Source: Ascidia mentula (taxonomy: Eukaryota; Chordata; Ascidiacea; Phlebobranchia; Ascidiidae). From it: a DNA stretch of 64,000 bases. Location: contig OX387198.1 in the NCBI GenBank assembly GCA_947561715.1, positions 13,950,001 through 14,014,000 on the forward strand, read 5' to 3'. How positions within the stretch are numbered: the first letter of the stretch is position 1; the number at the start of each line of letters is the position of its first letter. A program made the position numbers and the translations under genes. Of this stretch, positions 1 to 14,800 are shown one piece after another. The notes below the pieces were generated by a model. The model was not told the origin of the DNA. It searched no databases and worked only from the letters and a program-made list of their open reading frames with translations.

Positions 1-1347
1 TTAGAATAGATGGACAATGAGCAAGTGGCCTGTTCTTTGCGGAACGTAACATTTTTTTGAAAGCCACTTAAGCAAAAGTTCAGCAATCTACAGCTTGTAT
101 AAAATCTAGCACTTGCAATAGCGATGTGTATGTGGCGTGTGTAGCAATCTTACTAAAACTGACAACATTTGCCTGTAACTTTCAGACTTTTTTAAAATGA
201 TGAAAGTGGAGGTTTTTCTGCGAGATTAACTTACAACCAGAGATGAACACTCATAGACAATTCAAATTAAACTAACAGTAACTAACGTAGAGTTATTTTT
301 TAAACAGACTTCGCATACCAGCATGCATAGACATATTCAGTTGGTTATTATTGTGGTAGTATCTGGAGGAACAGCAGGACGTGAACAAATTATCTTGTAG
401 AAACCTTTATCGAGTTATTGTTTCGAAGATGTTCCGATATTTTGGAAATGGAATGCTACAAAAACTGGTTACTTGTAATTACAGCAGACCATTCAATTCG
501 ATTCATTTTGTTTTCGTTATCGTCCGCAAAATACATATTACAAAAACGCGAAATGTAACCCGATAAATTGGAAAAAAACGAGGGACCTGATAAAACCACA
601 TATGCTTGTATAGGGTGTAAGTGTTGCAAAAGAAAAATCGCTTTAATTTTAAAGCGTTATTTTCAAAGTCGACTACTCAACAAATTTACAAGATGTTGGT
701 AGTAAACAACAACTAAGCAAAAAAATATACCCGCAGCTAAAATCTGTTGCTTGGGCGCGATTTTAATTAATCGTTATGAATTGCTTAGAGTATCAGTAAA
801 ATCTTTAGCGCAAATCTTTGTTGCGACAAATTTGGGACTGATTGTACCGTAACATTCCTCACGAAAATACAGAAGCCATAATATCGTACAATATATTTTT
901 TTAATGTTATTTCATTTTTGCGATCCTGGCGGAACTGTTGAGTTTACTTGTATGACGTTTGTTGAATGTTAAAGTTGGATTAAAGTACGATTTATTGACA
1001 ATCAAATAATAAGTTGCATCACGCTTGAGGAGGTAACAATAAAAAATCGATATTCTTACATTCCTTTTTCTCAAAAAGAATTTCTATCACCAGACCATTG
1101 TTCGTCAGACGTTTAATTTTTTTTAATTCTTTCAACATTCTTGATTGTAAAAGTAACACAAGGGTAACACGAAATAGAATAGAACAAAACATCAAAAAAT
1201 TTTGTCACGCAAAAGCCATCTTTATATTAAATCTATACACGCTTTAAAAACATCTACGCATGAAATTGCACACAAACCTGTATCATAAAACTACGGGTTA
1301 GCAATGCTGACAATATGTCCTTCAACGCACTGCAAACACATGCTGAT
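1..1347. other. No gene seen
   Basis: A+T-rich sequence downstream of the left mosaic gene. Open frames here are short, have no recognisable domain and no convincing splice partners. I see no RNA gene or clear repeat. The 3' untranslated region of the minus-strand gene probably occupies the right-hand part, but I find no AATAAA-type signal close to the stop. Confidence 0.5.
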
Positions 1348-2821
1348 TTAATCAAAACAAAGGAACTTTACTGCATAATCGGGACACAAGACGTCATCTG
1401 CTTGGTCTGAGTTGTCACAGAGCAAACCATCAACATGTGAATTAAGACGCAGAAGAACGTCGCTCTGTGATCTGCAAACAAACCCACTTAAGGCATATAC
1501 GTATTATTTAAATTTTGCTAGCTAGTTCAGTGCAACAGTCACCAGCAGCTCTAACGAGACCGTACATTTAGAAACAGTGTGTACTCCTGTCTGCAGCTCA
1601 ATATTTTGTTTTGTTTCAAGTCTTAAAATATATTTTTGTTTTTAAGTTTAAAATATTTCATAATAATCTATCTTTTACTGTGCGCTAAAAACATTATTTG
1701 CGCGAGCGTTTCAAAATTGAGAAGTACTGCATTGCAAACAATCATACCATCCAATCTTGTAGGGGATTTAAACTATCCACAACTAAGCACCTTAAAATTA
1801 TTTTTGAACTTTATGTCGCAATTTAACCGCAGGTTTTATCAAAGCTTATAGACTTACCCAGATGGTGGCGTGGTTAAAGACACTATCTTGGTTTCAAATG
1901 CGATTGGACGTGAGCAAACCTCCCCTGGATAAAGACTTCTTAACCTTTCCAGACTCTCGTTGTCTCCGCATCCTGATGGGTTGTCGGAATTAAACCATTC
2001 TGTCCAAGCGACTTTGCATGCTGAGAAACGGAAACAAAAGTTGATATAAAAATGCATGAAAGTGTGCAGAAATTTGAACCACAAGCATTTGTAATGCGTA
2101 TAATATATGACGAATTGTTTAAATGAAACACTGTTTCTGGAATTGTCGAAAAACAAAAGTTAGAATAATCTTAAGGTGCACGAAAAACAGCTAACTGTAA
2201 TTGGCACCAATGAAAACAGAAGCGAAGTCAAAAAAGGTTTATTCTACTTACAAGAGCTAAACGCGTCATCAGGAAATTCCCATGCTCGTGGGGGTTCCCC
2301 GCTGGTCGGAATGCCTTCTCGCTTGTAATTTTCAAACGCCTTTTTCCATTCCTTCTCGTAGTAGTCCTTCCACTCCGTGTAGCTTTCTCTCCATTCGTTG
2401 AGAGTCGACGTACAGCTCGACTCATTTCCATTCGCTAAAAAGGCCAATTAACACACAACATACAAAGTGGAATAATAAATTGTAATCGTATGAAAGTGCC
2501 TTTAAGTGCTATAACCAAACGATGTTAAAAACGAAGTTGAAATAAATCTCAGGAAAGGTACTGTTAACGTTACATTTTTTCACAGCCAATAATATCGATT
2601 GTGGGCATGTGCAAGTTTGTTCGTTACTATTAATTTTTTGTGGCTTTTCTCTATAATATTGTATACATCGTACCATGGTCATATTGTATGCAACGTACTT
2701 ATTCTGAGACAGTTCTTTCTATCAGCTGTCAATCCGTATCCCGGAAAACATTCACAAACAACTTTTTCATCAACTGTTCTGCATCTCTGTGAGCAATCTC
2801 CATTGCTGTATCGGCAAAGAT
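1348..2821 (-). other. C-terminal EGF-like and WxxW exons, left mosaic gene
   Basis: Exon 2699-2821 is EGF-like ([12 protein letters not shown]...[16 protein letters not shown]). Exon 2252-2434 is a charged, Trp-rich helical segment. Exons 1858-2020 and 1348-1471 together form a WxxW domain ([15 protein letters not shown], then ICSRP-like and [11 protein letters not shown]), known from gel-forming mucins and cartilage intermediate layer protein. The stop codon follows CFD directly. Confidence 0.8.
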
Positions 2822-5800
2822 CTGTAAATAATAGTTTAAAATATACAACCAAGTCGAAAAACTTAAAGAAAACAGTTGAAATTTCCTGAAGTTTCCACGA
2901 TATTACGTGGATATAGTACAAGAATATTCATTTGTACGCTGTATGAAGTGTGACCACGTACGCGTCACTATCAAATCTACAAAGACTTGAAGTTGCGCTT
3001 TTACACTTTTGTGTGATTAAATATTGTTTTTCTTTTAATATATGAAAAAGGCAAGAAAACCACACTTTGAAAGCATTGTTCCTACCTTTGAAATGACATC
3101 CCCATTCTCCTTTCCTCAGTCCACAGTATTGATCACTGGTGCAAGGATCGTGTTCACAATCCCATACCCCGTTGCGACATTGACACTTTTGCTGGCAACT
3201 GGCATCCACTCGACAGTCACCGTGCTGTGAATGTGAATGTTATAAATGTTACAAAACCACGGAAGGAATAAAGCAAAATGATCGTACGGCATAGTATATT
3301 CCGTCGGTAGAGGAAAGGCACCCGCATCTGTTGAGGGCCACACACTTTGTACCACTGAGAATATAACCTTCATCGCAAATGCAGTCTAAACACAAGAAAG
3401 AATCAATAGGTAGATTATAGTTTAGTGTGGGCCAGGGTTTGCTTCTTACGTCAAAAAATGGTATAGCGTGTTGTGGAGCATAGTACATGTTCTTTAAAAG
3501 CTTACTTACATTCCGTAGAGGGGGCTTGCGAGCTCGAGTAAAACTCCGGCATCGATCTACACCAATATCCGTCCCTGTCTGAGCAAGTAGGTTGACATAA
3601 GTCCGACCCCGTTACATAGTGTGAAGATTCCGGGCATTTGAACTCCATCCACAGTTCATCTCGCCAATCAGGGAATTCCTCGCCACGGAGAACGCACTCG
3701 GTCGCCAAAGCCAAGATCCAGTTTTCCAACAGCGCAAAACACTTTCCTTCTTGGCAAAGGCTTGCCCGGCAAGAGCATTTGATTTGCTGGTGGTTTACCG
3801 ACGAAAAGCAGGAGGAGAATAGGGAACGGTCGAGCAAGCCGCAGGCCATTGGGCTGTCAATGAATTCGTTATAGCGAGAGTCGGGACAACCTGGTGGATC
3901 TTCTGGGGCTTTTCCCTTCTCACATCTAGACGTAATTGTATCATAAATACTTTTATTTGTACTCTCACAAATTTGTTAGTTCATACCAATACAATCATAA
4001 TACATTTTTGTTCATTTAGAAACAAAATATGATGGCGATAAAACAGTACAGAGTCGTCCCCATTTTGATTTCACAAGTTGGAACAATCGTAAATTATGTT
4101 TAACTTTGTTTACTGACAATGTTCTTACATATAATCTTGATCTTTGTTAAACCTCCACGCATTCCCAAATTCAGTAGCATTTGGTGCCAGAGTTCCGTTA
4201 AAGTCGATTGCGAAATCGTCAGTTGGATCGTTATTGAAAAACCCACATAGACCGTTGACTTGTTCTCTCAGCTGTCCGTTCACCGAAATTATCACCCTGT
4301 CAGTTACACTAATTATCGCATAGTACCAACACACAGTACTGATATTACCAATATAGCAATGCAGACGATTCTTTGATAAGCGAAATTTGTATCAGCCATG
4401 TTGTAGAACTTAAATTCACCAAAATATGATATATTTTGTACCATGTGTTTGAAGGGTTGCCAACCTTATTTGCCTTTTGTTTTTTCTTATCAATAGCTTA
4501 TTGTTTCAACCCATATACAAATTTAATGAACCAAAATGAACATGATATTCTTGGCAAAAACTTGGCCTTTTTTCATGTTTAAATGGGTATTATTTTAACA
4601 CCCATTCCCTTACCCTTTTTGCCAACCTGCTCTTACTACAAGACCGAATTGAAATTTGACGACTATAAAGTTGCTTTGATAAATCACTTGAACTCCTTTG
4701 TAGTCGCTCCCGGGCAACACACTCAACCCGTTTATCTATAAGCATAAAACATAAATATTTTTGTAAAAGATTCTTGTTGATAATTTTAATTACAGCAATT
4801 TGTGGAAAAAGTGAACTTGAAAATAGTCATAAAAATTATTTTCAACGAAAAAACAACGAAGCTTCTGTTCAAGATATTGTTACTATGAATTCGAAAACAC
4901 GATTTTTTAGGAATCTTTTTAAAATATTTGTTTTCACAATTTGATATACCGACAGCATGCACAAAGACAAAACACCAAAAGAAGACGTCTTTTTTGTTTA
5001 ATATTTTACCTTCACGTGATCTGTTCCTGTGTAAATTTCCACCTGAATTCCATCACGATTTTCGCAAGGCGATATTCCAACGTTAACAAACATGCAAGTT
5101 CTTCCGCATGGAAGACGATAATCGCGATCCACAACCACCGCGAATTCGGGCCAGTTTTCACCTTTCAGTGCACTGCGGAAACAAGTTTTTATCCAATGCC
5201 AAACACATTTCAAAATATTGCATTGTAAGCATAAAAAATACATAAACCAAACCTTTATTAAAATATGCTGCATGCTTTTTCTAAAAACGTTTTTGGAAAA
5301 TTCGTGCAATTATGGGTAGTGCAATAGCGGTATTGAACCCGACAGTGTCAACAGCCTAAATCTGATGTTCATGAGCGAATAGCGATCACGTACTGGCGTT
5401 ATGTTACAACACCAAAAAAATGCCCAAATTATGACATGAAACTTTTGCAAACGTTTGGTGTAGTGCCGCACAAATACCATAATTTATTTACGCGTCTGTG
5501 TTGTTTTTCTATGTCGGTTTAGTCAGAAATTATATTTAGATTACCCGGAAGCAGTGTAAGAACAGGTTCCGTCAAAGTAGTATTGAGTTCCATCAAATGT
5601 AGAAATGTACGTTGGTCCCCAAATCATACAATGTCCGAAGTTCTAAAATATTGACAAAAACCATTAAGAAGTTTGCAAATGAAGAATTCAAACAATCAAG
5701 TACAAAATCATTTGACGCACTGCAATTAATTTAACTTCTTGCTCCTCAAAACACAAAGTTACAAACAAATATTTTTTCAGTTAAATTTAGAACAATACAC

Positions 5801-8800
5801 TTACCGGATTGACACATTGAAAAGATCCACCAGATGGCAGGCACACTTCATCATTTTCGCACATAAAAGGGCCACAAAGCCATTGATTCGGTCCAATGCA
5901 TGTGCATTGATGCGTGCAGTTGCTGTTCATTTCCGTGACACCTGGAAAAACAATGTCATCATTCGTCATAAAGTCAGTTTAGTTTATTACTGAGAATTCA
6001 GTTCTGATTGCTGTGATTTTGACACGCTATTTTACAGACACGCTACCAAATCTGTTCCGAGGCCTGCTGCCTTATTCCAACTAAGGATGCCTTATCGTAA
6101 GATAATCAACATGCTGGTAATATTTTTATGAATACCTTGTGCTACAAAACCGCTGGACTCAGGGTAGCATCCACACAAATCTTCCCGTATGCAATTTCCG
6201 TTTTCATATATGTAGCCGAAGTTGCAGACACATGCGTCAATGTCGGGAAGTGGACAGCTTAAAGATTGAACAAAATTCATATTCATTTAACTAGTCATAT
6301 CTTAACGTGCAGGCAAACTACCAGTTTATACCAAATCAAGCAATATAATGTCAACTTACCCAGTGGACGCTGTCCGGTCGTTGCAAGTGTCGGGACAGGC
6401 GGTCGTACATGTTTGAAAATTTGAGTTTTCCGGACAAACAAGTTCCGGTAATCCGATTTCGTTCCTGACGTCACATAGTGGTGTAACTTCCCTGCATTTG
6501 GTGATTACTTTCAAAAGGATCTGAAACAAAGAAGGAAAACAAGATAGATCGGCATTTGTGTACATTGCCAAAAGTAGCATTAATTTTTTTTCTGATCATA
6601 TTAATAAGAGTGTATTGTCTTATATTTGCAAACAAAATCACAAAAAATAAAATTTAAGATAATTACGTCAAACATTTAGGCCCATCTCTATGACAACAGT
6701 ACTCGCATAAAAAAGTATGAAACAAAATGCACAACAAGAAATAACTTACTAGTTCTAAAACTTCAAGGTCACCATTTGTGGCACACAAATCGAATACACA
6801 AGTTAAAAAGTCGTTTTCCAGAGAGATAAGTGCCAAACATTCAGAAAATGCAGAGGATTTGATTTTTCCACAATATTCCAAACCAGAGCTGCAATTAAAT
6901 ATAATAAAATAACATGTCTTGAAACTTTACCATCATGTGACATTCGTGTGAACAATTTTGCTTATTATAACTTTTGTGCAAAGTGGCCACTACAGGCATT
7001 TTTTAAAACTAAATACTTAATATGAACAAAGCCATCTCACTAAGTCATCCGATCTGCAGTTGTGCAGTTGAAGTCGCCTGATGGATCCGGAACACTGCAG
7101 TTTCCAACTTTCCAGCTCATCGCGAAAACCCTGACGTCATCCACCTCCGTCCCGTTAGAGAGTTTAAAATCGTCGGTTGGGTCTCCATTCCAATCCCCAC
7201 ATAAACCTCTGGTATTCTTCAAACAAAAGGTTAGTTTTGACGTTTACAGAAAAGTAAAATTTGTTGTTAATTGTTTTTATGACTGAACACTCGCCTTCAG
7301 TTGTTAAATCAGTACATAAATAAGTTTGCATTTAATTTAATTTGAACACATATTTAGAAAATCAAATGCACAATATAGGCTATGGATTCAGCAATAACTC
7401 AATGAAATTTAGTGTAAAGAAAGTACGCGTATAGACAATAAATATGCGAAATAAAATGACATGGGCACCGATAAAACCATAAGGGTCATCGAGTCTGGCG
7501 CCTGACAATCATACACATACGATTTAAAATGCCAAATCTTACCCCTGCCTTGAAGGTCACTGGCACGGATACCCGGACATCGAATCCGTTAAATGTTACC
7601 CTGAAGTTGTCCACTATCAACACAATGCGTTTTCCGCTCTGAAATATCTTCAGGTTCCGTATTCTGTAATCCGTCAGTGTCACCGGGTGGTTAAAGAGGT
7701 TTGTAATCTAAACAAAATTAGAGGTTGTGAATATCAACCCTACACTAGGCAACAAAAGTAATACACGTTAAAAGATATTTCAATATATTATGGTAAACAA
7801 ACACATGATAAATTTGGCAGGATGGTAAACAAGCCTCGTTTACACTTTCCGCGATATAAGACAAACAAAAAAATATCAGTCTGTTATCAGTAGGCCTAAC
7901 AAGGTTTCCTTTCACAATAATCGTTGTGTAATACGATCTAAATGCATCTTTACCGTGGCCACCATTCCAGCAATTTGCTTGCTCATTAAAACGTCCAACG
8001 TAGCATTTTCGAATGTGAAAATAACTCGGACGTTTTTGACCCACGAAACTCGCCCATTACCGTTCCGAAACTCGTTGTCCGTGATCACTTTGAACGTCTC
8101 CCCTGTGAGAGGGTTCGTGACTTCGACAAGCAAGTAGGTACACGCCCCCATGTAGTCGTAGAATTTTCCGTCAAAGGTTTCGTAGTGAGGATCTCCATGG
8201 GCTACACACTCCCCATAACCTGAACAAAACCATTTGTTCAACTCATAATGATACGAACGATCCAAGAGAGAAATTAGTTTTGATCATATTCATCTACTAG
8301 TCTGTTTTCTGCTAAAATAAAAGCACATTGGATGATTTTCCTAAATGGGTTGAAATTGATGTACAAAGTTCGCGTTAGTTTCGTTGTTTCTCAAAGATCT
8401 ATGTTGAATAAAATACGCCCAAAACAATTTTGAAATTTCTTCTTCTTAGTGTTTTCCTGAAGTTGTCAATTTTCTACGGAAAATAATGCACAACGGAGAA
8501 AAGAGATGCGAAAAATATAGTTAGCATTGTAGACACTCATTATACTAACTTTCCGGAAGGCAATCCAACTGTCTTGTAGCAAGTGAAATGCGACAAAGTT
8601 CATCAGCCGAGCATTGAGTATCAGAACATGACAGAATAGCATTTTCACATGTACACCATTTCTCACAACCAGGTTTATAGAACGTTGCTCCCTTCTGCAA
8701 GACCAGAACAAGTGTTTTAAAAGCTAGGGTTAAGTTTAAGAACAGTTTAAATATATATTTTGAAAGTGCGCAAACAACTTTGTGGAGCTTTTTCTGCTGG

Positions 8801-11800
8801 GTTTACTGTTTCAATGACATAGTTTTTTTTTGAAAAACAACTTGCTTGCATCACAATATAAAATCATATTTTTCCCATCATTCACAGACCTATTATTTCG
8901 AGGAAAACAATAACTTTATACTAACCATATAATACATTCCGTCTTCTGCGCAGCCGCAGTCACTGATTAAAACGCATTCATCACCGGACAGAACGAACCC
9001 ATCGTCGCACACACAACCTCAAGGGTAAAATATGTTAAAGGCAACATTGATTTGGTCGAATGAAAATACACATGTACCTGATATGGGAAACAGTATGCAC
9101 CTTTCAGCACTGTCGCGGTCCAGACAGGTATTGGGACAAGCTGTACCCTCATGTTCATAATGAGAGTTTGCACGACACGAATCGGCTGAAATTTCAAAAA
9201 AAGTGAAGATCAATCCCTAATATCAAAAGCAGCGTTTTTGTTAATTTAGGAATCAGAAAAACACAAAAATTATCATTTTTTCTCATATCTATATACGAGC
9301 GGCTGGATAATGGGTTTAGTCTTGGAAAGCTGACACGGTGAAAAATGTAGGGCTAGTTATCATTGCATTATAATGCAAATATAACTATTACCACAGAGAG
9401 ACACTGACAAGACAATACTGTATAATATTACAAAAGTTTAATAAACTTGTGTAGCCAATTCATTTATGTAGCATTTATTGTTTAGTGACTTACGAATGTT
9501 AGTTTGGTTTCTCCAGTCGCAGATGCTTACTGGGACCTTTTGACATCTGCGAGAATACTGTGATATTACTTGTTCGAGGGCTGTTAGATCTCCGTTCGTT
9601 ACGCACATATCAAATATGCAGTTCTGTTTGTGAAGTAGAATAGATTTAGGTATACTTAACTAACCTGGAATTTGTAAGCAACATGATTTAAAGTCTTTAA
9701 GAGGCTTCCATTTATTTCCGCTAATTTTATTCAAACTATTAGAAATGTTATGGTTTCAATTTGGAGCACATATGAAGCACTTATTCACTTTTGCACTTAT
9801 TTACACACATGTGCGCTAGTTGTTCAATTGGAAAAGAATCAGTAGAAAGAACCTGAATAACACCAGGAGTAGGAAGTATTGCTCGACATTCGTCAAAACA
9901 TTCAGAATTAAAAATGTTGCATAGCTCTCTGTACACTTCCATGTCCATGCAATTCCCGAAACTGTCGTTTTGAAGACCGTCTCTGCAACTATAACATATG
10001 TTTGAAGAGAAGTAATCGCAATGAAATATTCTAACATAAGATAGGGTTTCTTAATCAGATTCCTAATCAGAGTTGCTCGCACACCCCAGATGCCCGTGAT
10101 CTCTTAGGTTGCGAATATGTTAAATTTTTAAAGGTTGGTTATACAAATGCTGTATTTCATTTAGGCCTATTGATCAAATTAAAATACATCCATCCACTTA
10201 TGACTATAATTGATCACGTCATCGATAAATTTACCCATGGTCGTCGCCACCAATTTTGTGACTATTGCCAAACTCTGATGCTGAGCCAATTACAGTCTCA
10301 TTGTGCGCAAGAGTAAACTCGTCCGATGTGATGCCATTCATGTTTCCGCAAAGACCTATAGAGGAACATATTTTTGAATAAAATTGATTATGTTACTATT
10401 TCATAGACAAAACCGCACCAGAGACAAAACCACTGTACGAGTTGGAAAGTTCAATTTCCATGTTTGATTTGCCATCGTAAGAAATTGTCAAACCAAAAGC
10501 CGTGCTGGTAACAAGAGAAGATCCGCTTCGAAAGATCGAAATTCCGATTTGCTCCAAGTTGAATGGAGCGTTGACGAGAATCCCATTATGCTGCAAACGA
10601 TTGGAAACGTTGGTTATACGACGTGTGTTAAGGAGTTAGATTCCATGCAAACATGAATAACAAAACGACTCTGTACCAAGATTCGTGGTCCTTGGACATA
10701 TTCGATGGTGTCGTTGTCAACTTGAAGAAATGCACGTTTCAGCCAAGAAATCTTCCGATTTTTAGAACGAATTTCGTTTTCTACCTGAACAAAACAATCA
10801 GAAATGCTGTTGACACAGAATATTAGTGATGCATTAGTTTTCCTTGTCACTGAAGGAAACCACCAGAATTTTTAGCTTCATGTGATTTCTCAATAATATT
10901 CAACTGTCAGACTTTAGTTATTTGTCATTATTAGTAATGAATCCTTATTTATTCAGAATATTGAAACAAAAGCAAGGTGCCGAATGTGAGTGTGCGCGAC
11001 AGTTAACCACAAAGGATATGATCAACATGTTGGCGATAAACCACACCGTTTGGTGGCATAACGACAATGCCTTTCAAAGCAATAGGGCACGCTTCCAATG
11101 AAATTAGTAGAGGGGTTGGTAACTCCCGGCCCGAGGAGATTATTCATAACGCGTCAAGTCATTTACGAATTCGTACCCTTAAATATTGGTTAACATCCAG
11201 GATTGTGGTGCGCCAGGAAGAAAGAACAAAACGAGCTTAAATGTTATTAAATTTCGTGAAATCAATGCTTCAAAAAAAATTCAGTTACCGATAGCACAAA
11301 TTGCTTCAGGTGTCCACCGGTTGTGGAACTTTCCACCATTCTGTACAGACAAGTTCCTTGAAAATCGTATTCGAGACCATCAAAGGTTGTGTAGTGGGGA
11401 TCTCCCTGTATCGTGCAGGTTGCCGACCCTTCATTATAAGGAAATGATTTGTTTAAAACCTTGCTATCAGAACCGTTTTGGAACATGTGAACAGTGTAAT
11501 GTGCTGGCCACTATATCAACAAATTTTGTTCTAGTTATAAACGCTTAAAAAGAGTTATAACATATATGGATTACACGTTACTTATGGCAGTAGTCAGGCT
11601 GCTAGATAAACGTGTATGTTTAAATATAAAACCATGCAATTTTCACCGACAAATTTGCATCCAAGTTTCTCGACTGTCCAAGAACCGTTGCTTTGACACA
11701 CGCTGGTTTCAGTTGTATTAAGTATGTACTCAGCATCGCATTTGATTGTGCAAACTGAATCAACGTTGTTGAGGTTTGTGCAGATTATTCTGCCTCCCGA

Positions 11801-14800
11801 TGATGTGGTGAGAACCGGACACTAGTAGGGAAAAGAAATATCGGGACTAAAACCTGGATACAAAAACACGAGTTGAAGAAGGGCTGCACATAACGTAGGT
11901 TGGAATAAGTAGAGGTATAGGCATCAACATAACCGACAACATATATGTAATGTAAAGGTTAAATGATCAAGAAACTGAGCGACGAATGAATTTACAGGTA
12001 TTGTGGTAAGAATCAACACAGCATAATTTCAGAAATCAGATTGAGAAATTTTAAACATGATCATTACATCATATCAAATTTTTTGGAGGAATCTTTATCG
12101 TTTAGATGAAGACGGTTGTGTTTATCTGCTACATTGAATCACCAGGCAATGTCATAGCTCTGGCTTTTATTTTCAAGGCCATCGTATTCATACGCACACT
12201 TGCATTTAAACTTACTCTGACAGACATATCGCGAACTAAGACGTTGAAGTTAATGAAAACGAATTCGTCCACAGTGGTTGGGGTAGCAGTTAAAGTAATG
12301 CGACTGACTGATCCTGGCACTGCATCAGCTGGTAGTTCCACTGTCAAGTCTATCTCCCCACTGCTTCCATCACTAAAGTAAAACACTGGTTTAATGTTTT
12401 TTTTTTCTCGAAAACATGTATCACTATACGTAAAGGGGTACAATACAATAGATTTTGGATGAAGATGTATCTAATGGTTTGGCTCTAGTGTGAACTATAT
12501 GTGCTTTCTATGCGTTAATATTTGCTAAACGTCTTAGTGGAACAGTAGTTGAACAGTAGTACAACAAATGCTTACAAATCAGCGTCGACAGCAAAACCCA
12601 AAGCATCGGAAAAATCCAAGCTAAAATCGCTCAATGAAATGCTGGTTGTCAAAACTGTGTTGAGCTAAAGACAAAAATATTTACTGATACTTTAGTGCGA
12701 TTGCAATCAAACATTTGGAACTCAACAGACGTGACTTTTGTCTTTAAAAGTACACCAGGTTTTACCAAAATCAAATGGCTACAACTTAGATTAGTAATTT
12801 TGGTAGTTTAAAATAAATATTCATGATATTGAAGGGCAGGCCCAGATTTATATACGTTATGTCTTCCTCCGCGAACACAAAAATTAAGCCCATCCCCGCG
12901 TGCTGGTCTCACTTTACAGAACCACTTCCTTGTAATTTTAATATAACACCTAAAACTGATATCGAATCCACGTATGTAGTAAGTATAGTTTTGTTGCTAA
13001 ATGCGAAATATAGAGTTACCGTAGTCGATGTACTGGGATCCAAAACCTGATCTTCTATCGGTTCGAGAGACATGTCACTAACTAGAGGCGATACAGCACA
13101 TGGGTCGACACGTGTAAATAAGTTTCCGTCAGAATCCGTTCCCACCAGTTGCTGTAAATTTACGTTCGTTACGTGAAACGGGAAAAGTTTTTTGCTGTTT
13201 ATCTGTATATGCATATAAATGAGGCTGTCAAAATTTAGGACAAGGAATTGTTTATTTATGGAATATTTAACGTGGTTGCTGACTTACAACGATCTTGTCA
13301 GCTAAATAGTCAAGCAAGACGTCCACTTTGTGGTGACTATGCAATTGCCGTCAACTATAGGGTACCAAACTAGATGCAGGCCAACGGAGACAAACCAAGA
13401 CATTTTAGGTCGAAACAGTGGCCTTGTCCACAGATCATAAAAATATTGGCTCTATTGTTTACACATAAACAACTTAATTTTCACCAAATTACAACCGAAC
13501 CAACCATGAAAAACCTTTCACTGGGGATGGTAAAAATATTCACAGTACGGTATTCGATCATGCTGTCGCCGCAAAGCATCATGGGTAGTTCGAATATGAC
13601 ATCACCACTCTGTGACAAAAGTGCCACGTGGGTCAAGTTGGCTGACATGCTGTCGCCATAGAAATGGCCGAAAATGTGAGCATTTGTTCCTAGAAAACAG
13701 GTAATAGTTTAATTGTTTTTGCATTATTAACGTGTTTAATTTCTTCGACATAACTAAACCACAATTTCACCTGCTCTTGGTTGATTCCGGTGCAAAAACT
13801 TTCCGCCAACATCTTCGACCAAGTTGGGGGAAGCCCCGAATGTAGTCGCAGCTCTCACCTCAATGCTGTTAAATACAACGGCAACAAGATAAATAAATAA
13901 TTTTTAAACGTCAACTGAACAGTTCATACGCTCAAGACTACAGCTGTGGCGAAAATGTTTTTGATCTGGTTTCCTTTCAGCATCCATATACTAAGAAATT
14001 AACAGAGAAGTTTGAAAAACGTACCCAAAATTTGACCCTGAGTCGGTTGCAAAGGTGTAGTATCCTGGAGGTAAGACACCTACACGTAAAATGGCCATCC
14101 CGCTCAAATCAACCTCTGTCACTACTCCGGAAACCTCAACTAAAAATAAATGTTCGTTATACCTCATACCAGTGATTGAAAGTAACATTTTAGCTTTTAA
14201 ATTTTTAGGCAACTTCATCGATTTATTATGTTTTTTTACCTCCCAAGGAAGTTTCCACGATAAAGTTTTCTAAGTCTTCTCCTGACAAAATAATTGTGAT
14301 TTCACCGAGGGTTGCGTCCACTGCAAACTCGACTCTTTGTGTTGCAACCTCAGAAGCGCTAAATATTACAACCTACAAACATCGTAAGTGGGGTACTGAA
14401 AACAAACCGTACGAAAGGAATAAAGCAGGAGGGAGTTCCACAAGGTTGATGTTTTTCGGGAGCTTATCAATTTACTTCAGGTAGAACCGAAAAGATTGTA
14501 AAATATTGGTATTTTTAAACTGCCGGCTATGGAACAAATATTTTTCAAACAAACCTTCAAAAAAATGTGCATCATATACCAGGTATTAATCAGCCTTCTA
14601 TAACTTATATGAACAAAAACCTTGATTTACCCCACATCCAAGTTAGACCTTTTTTTGTTACCTGTCCTTGTGTAGCCAAAGCCATAAAAATTTCAGTTGC
14701 TGTATCGAATTCACTCTTATGTATGACGCTCACCAGTCCCCCTGATGCTCGGGAAACGCGGGTGTAGAGTGGTAACCCGTTGGAAGAAGGCAAGCTGTTG

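Noticed and set aside
381..566. 61-codon plus-strand open frame near the left edge
   Set aside because: No recognisable domain, no splice or promoter signals; fits chance in A+T-rich sequence.
13380..13430. Possible sixth copy of the CTGCAG palindromic family (TAGGTCGAAACAGTGGCC)
   Set aside because: Only one short shared run with no inverted arm or central motif.
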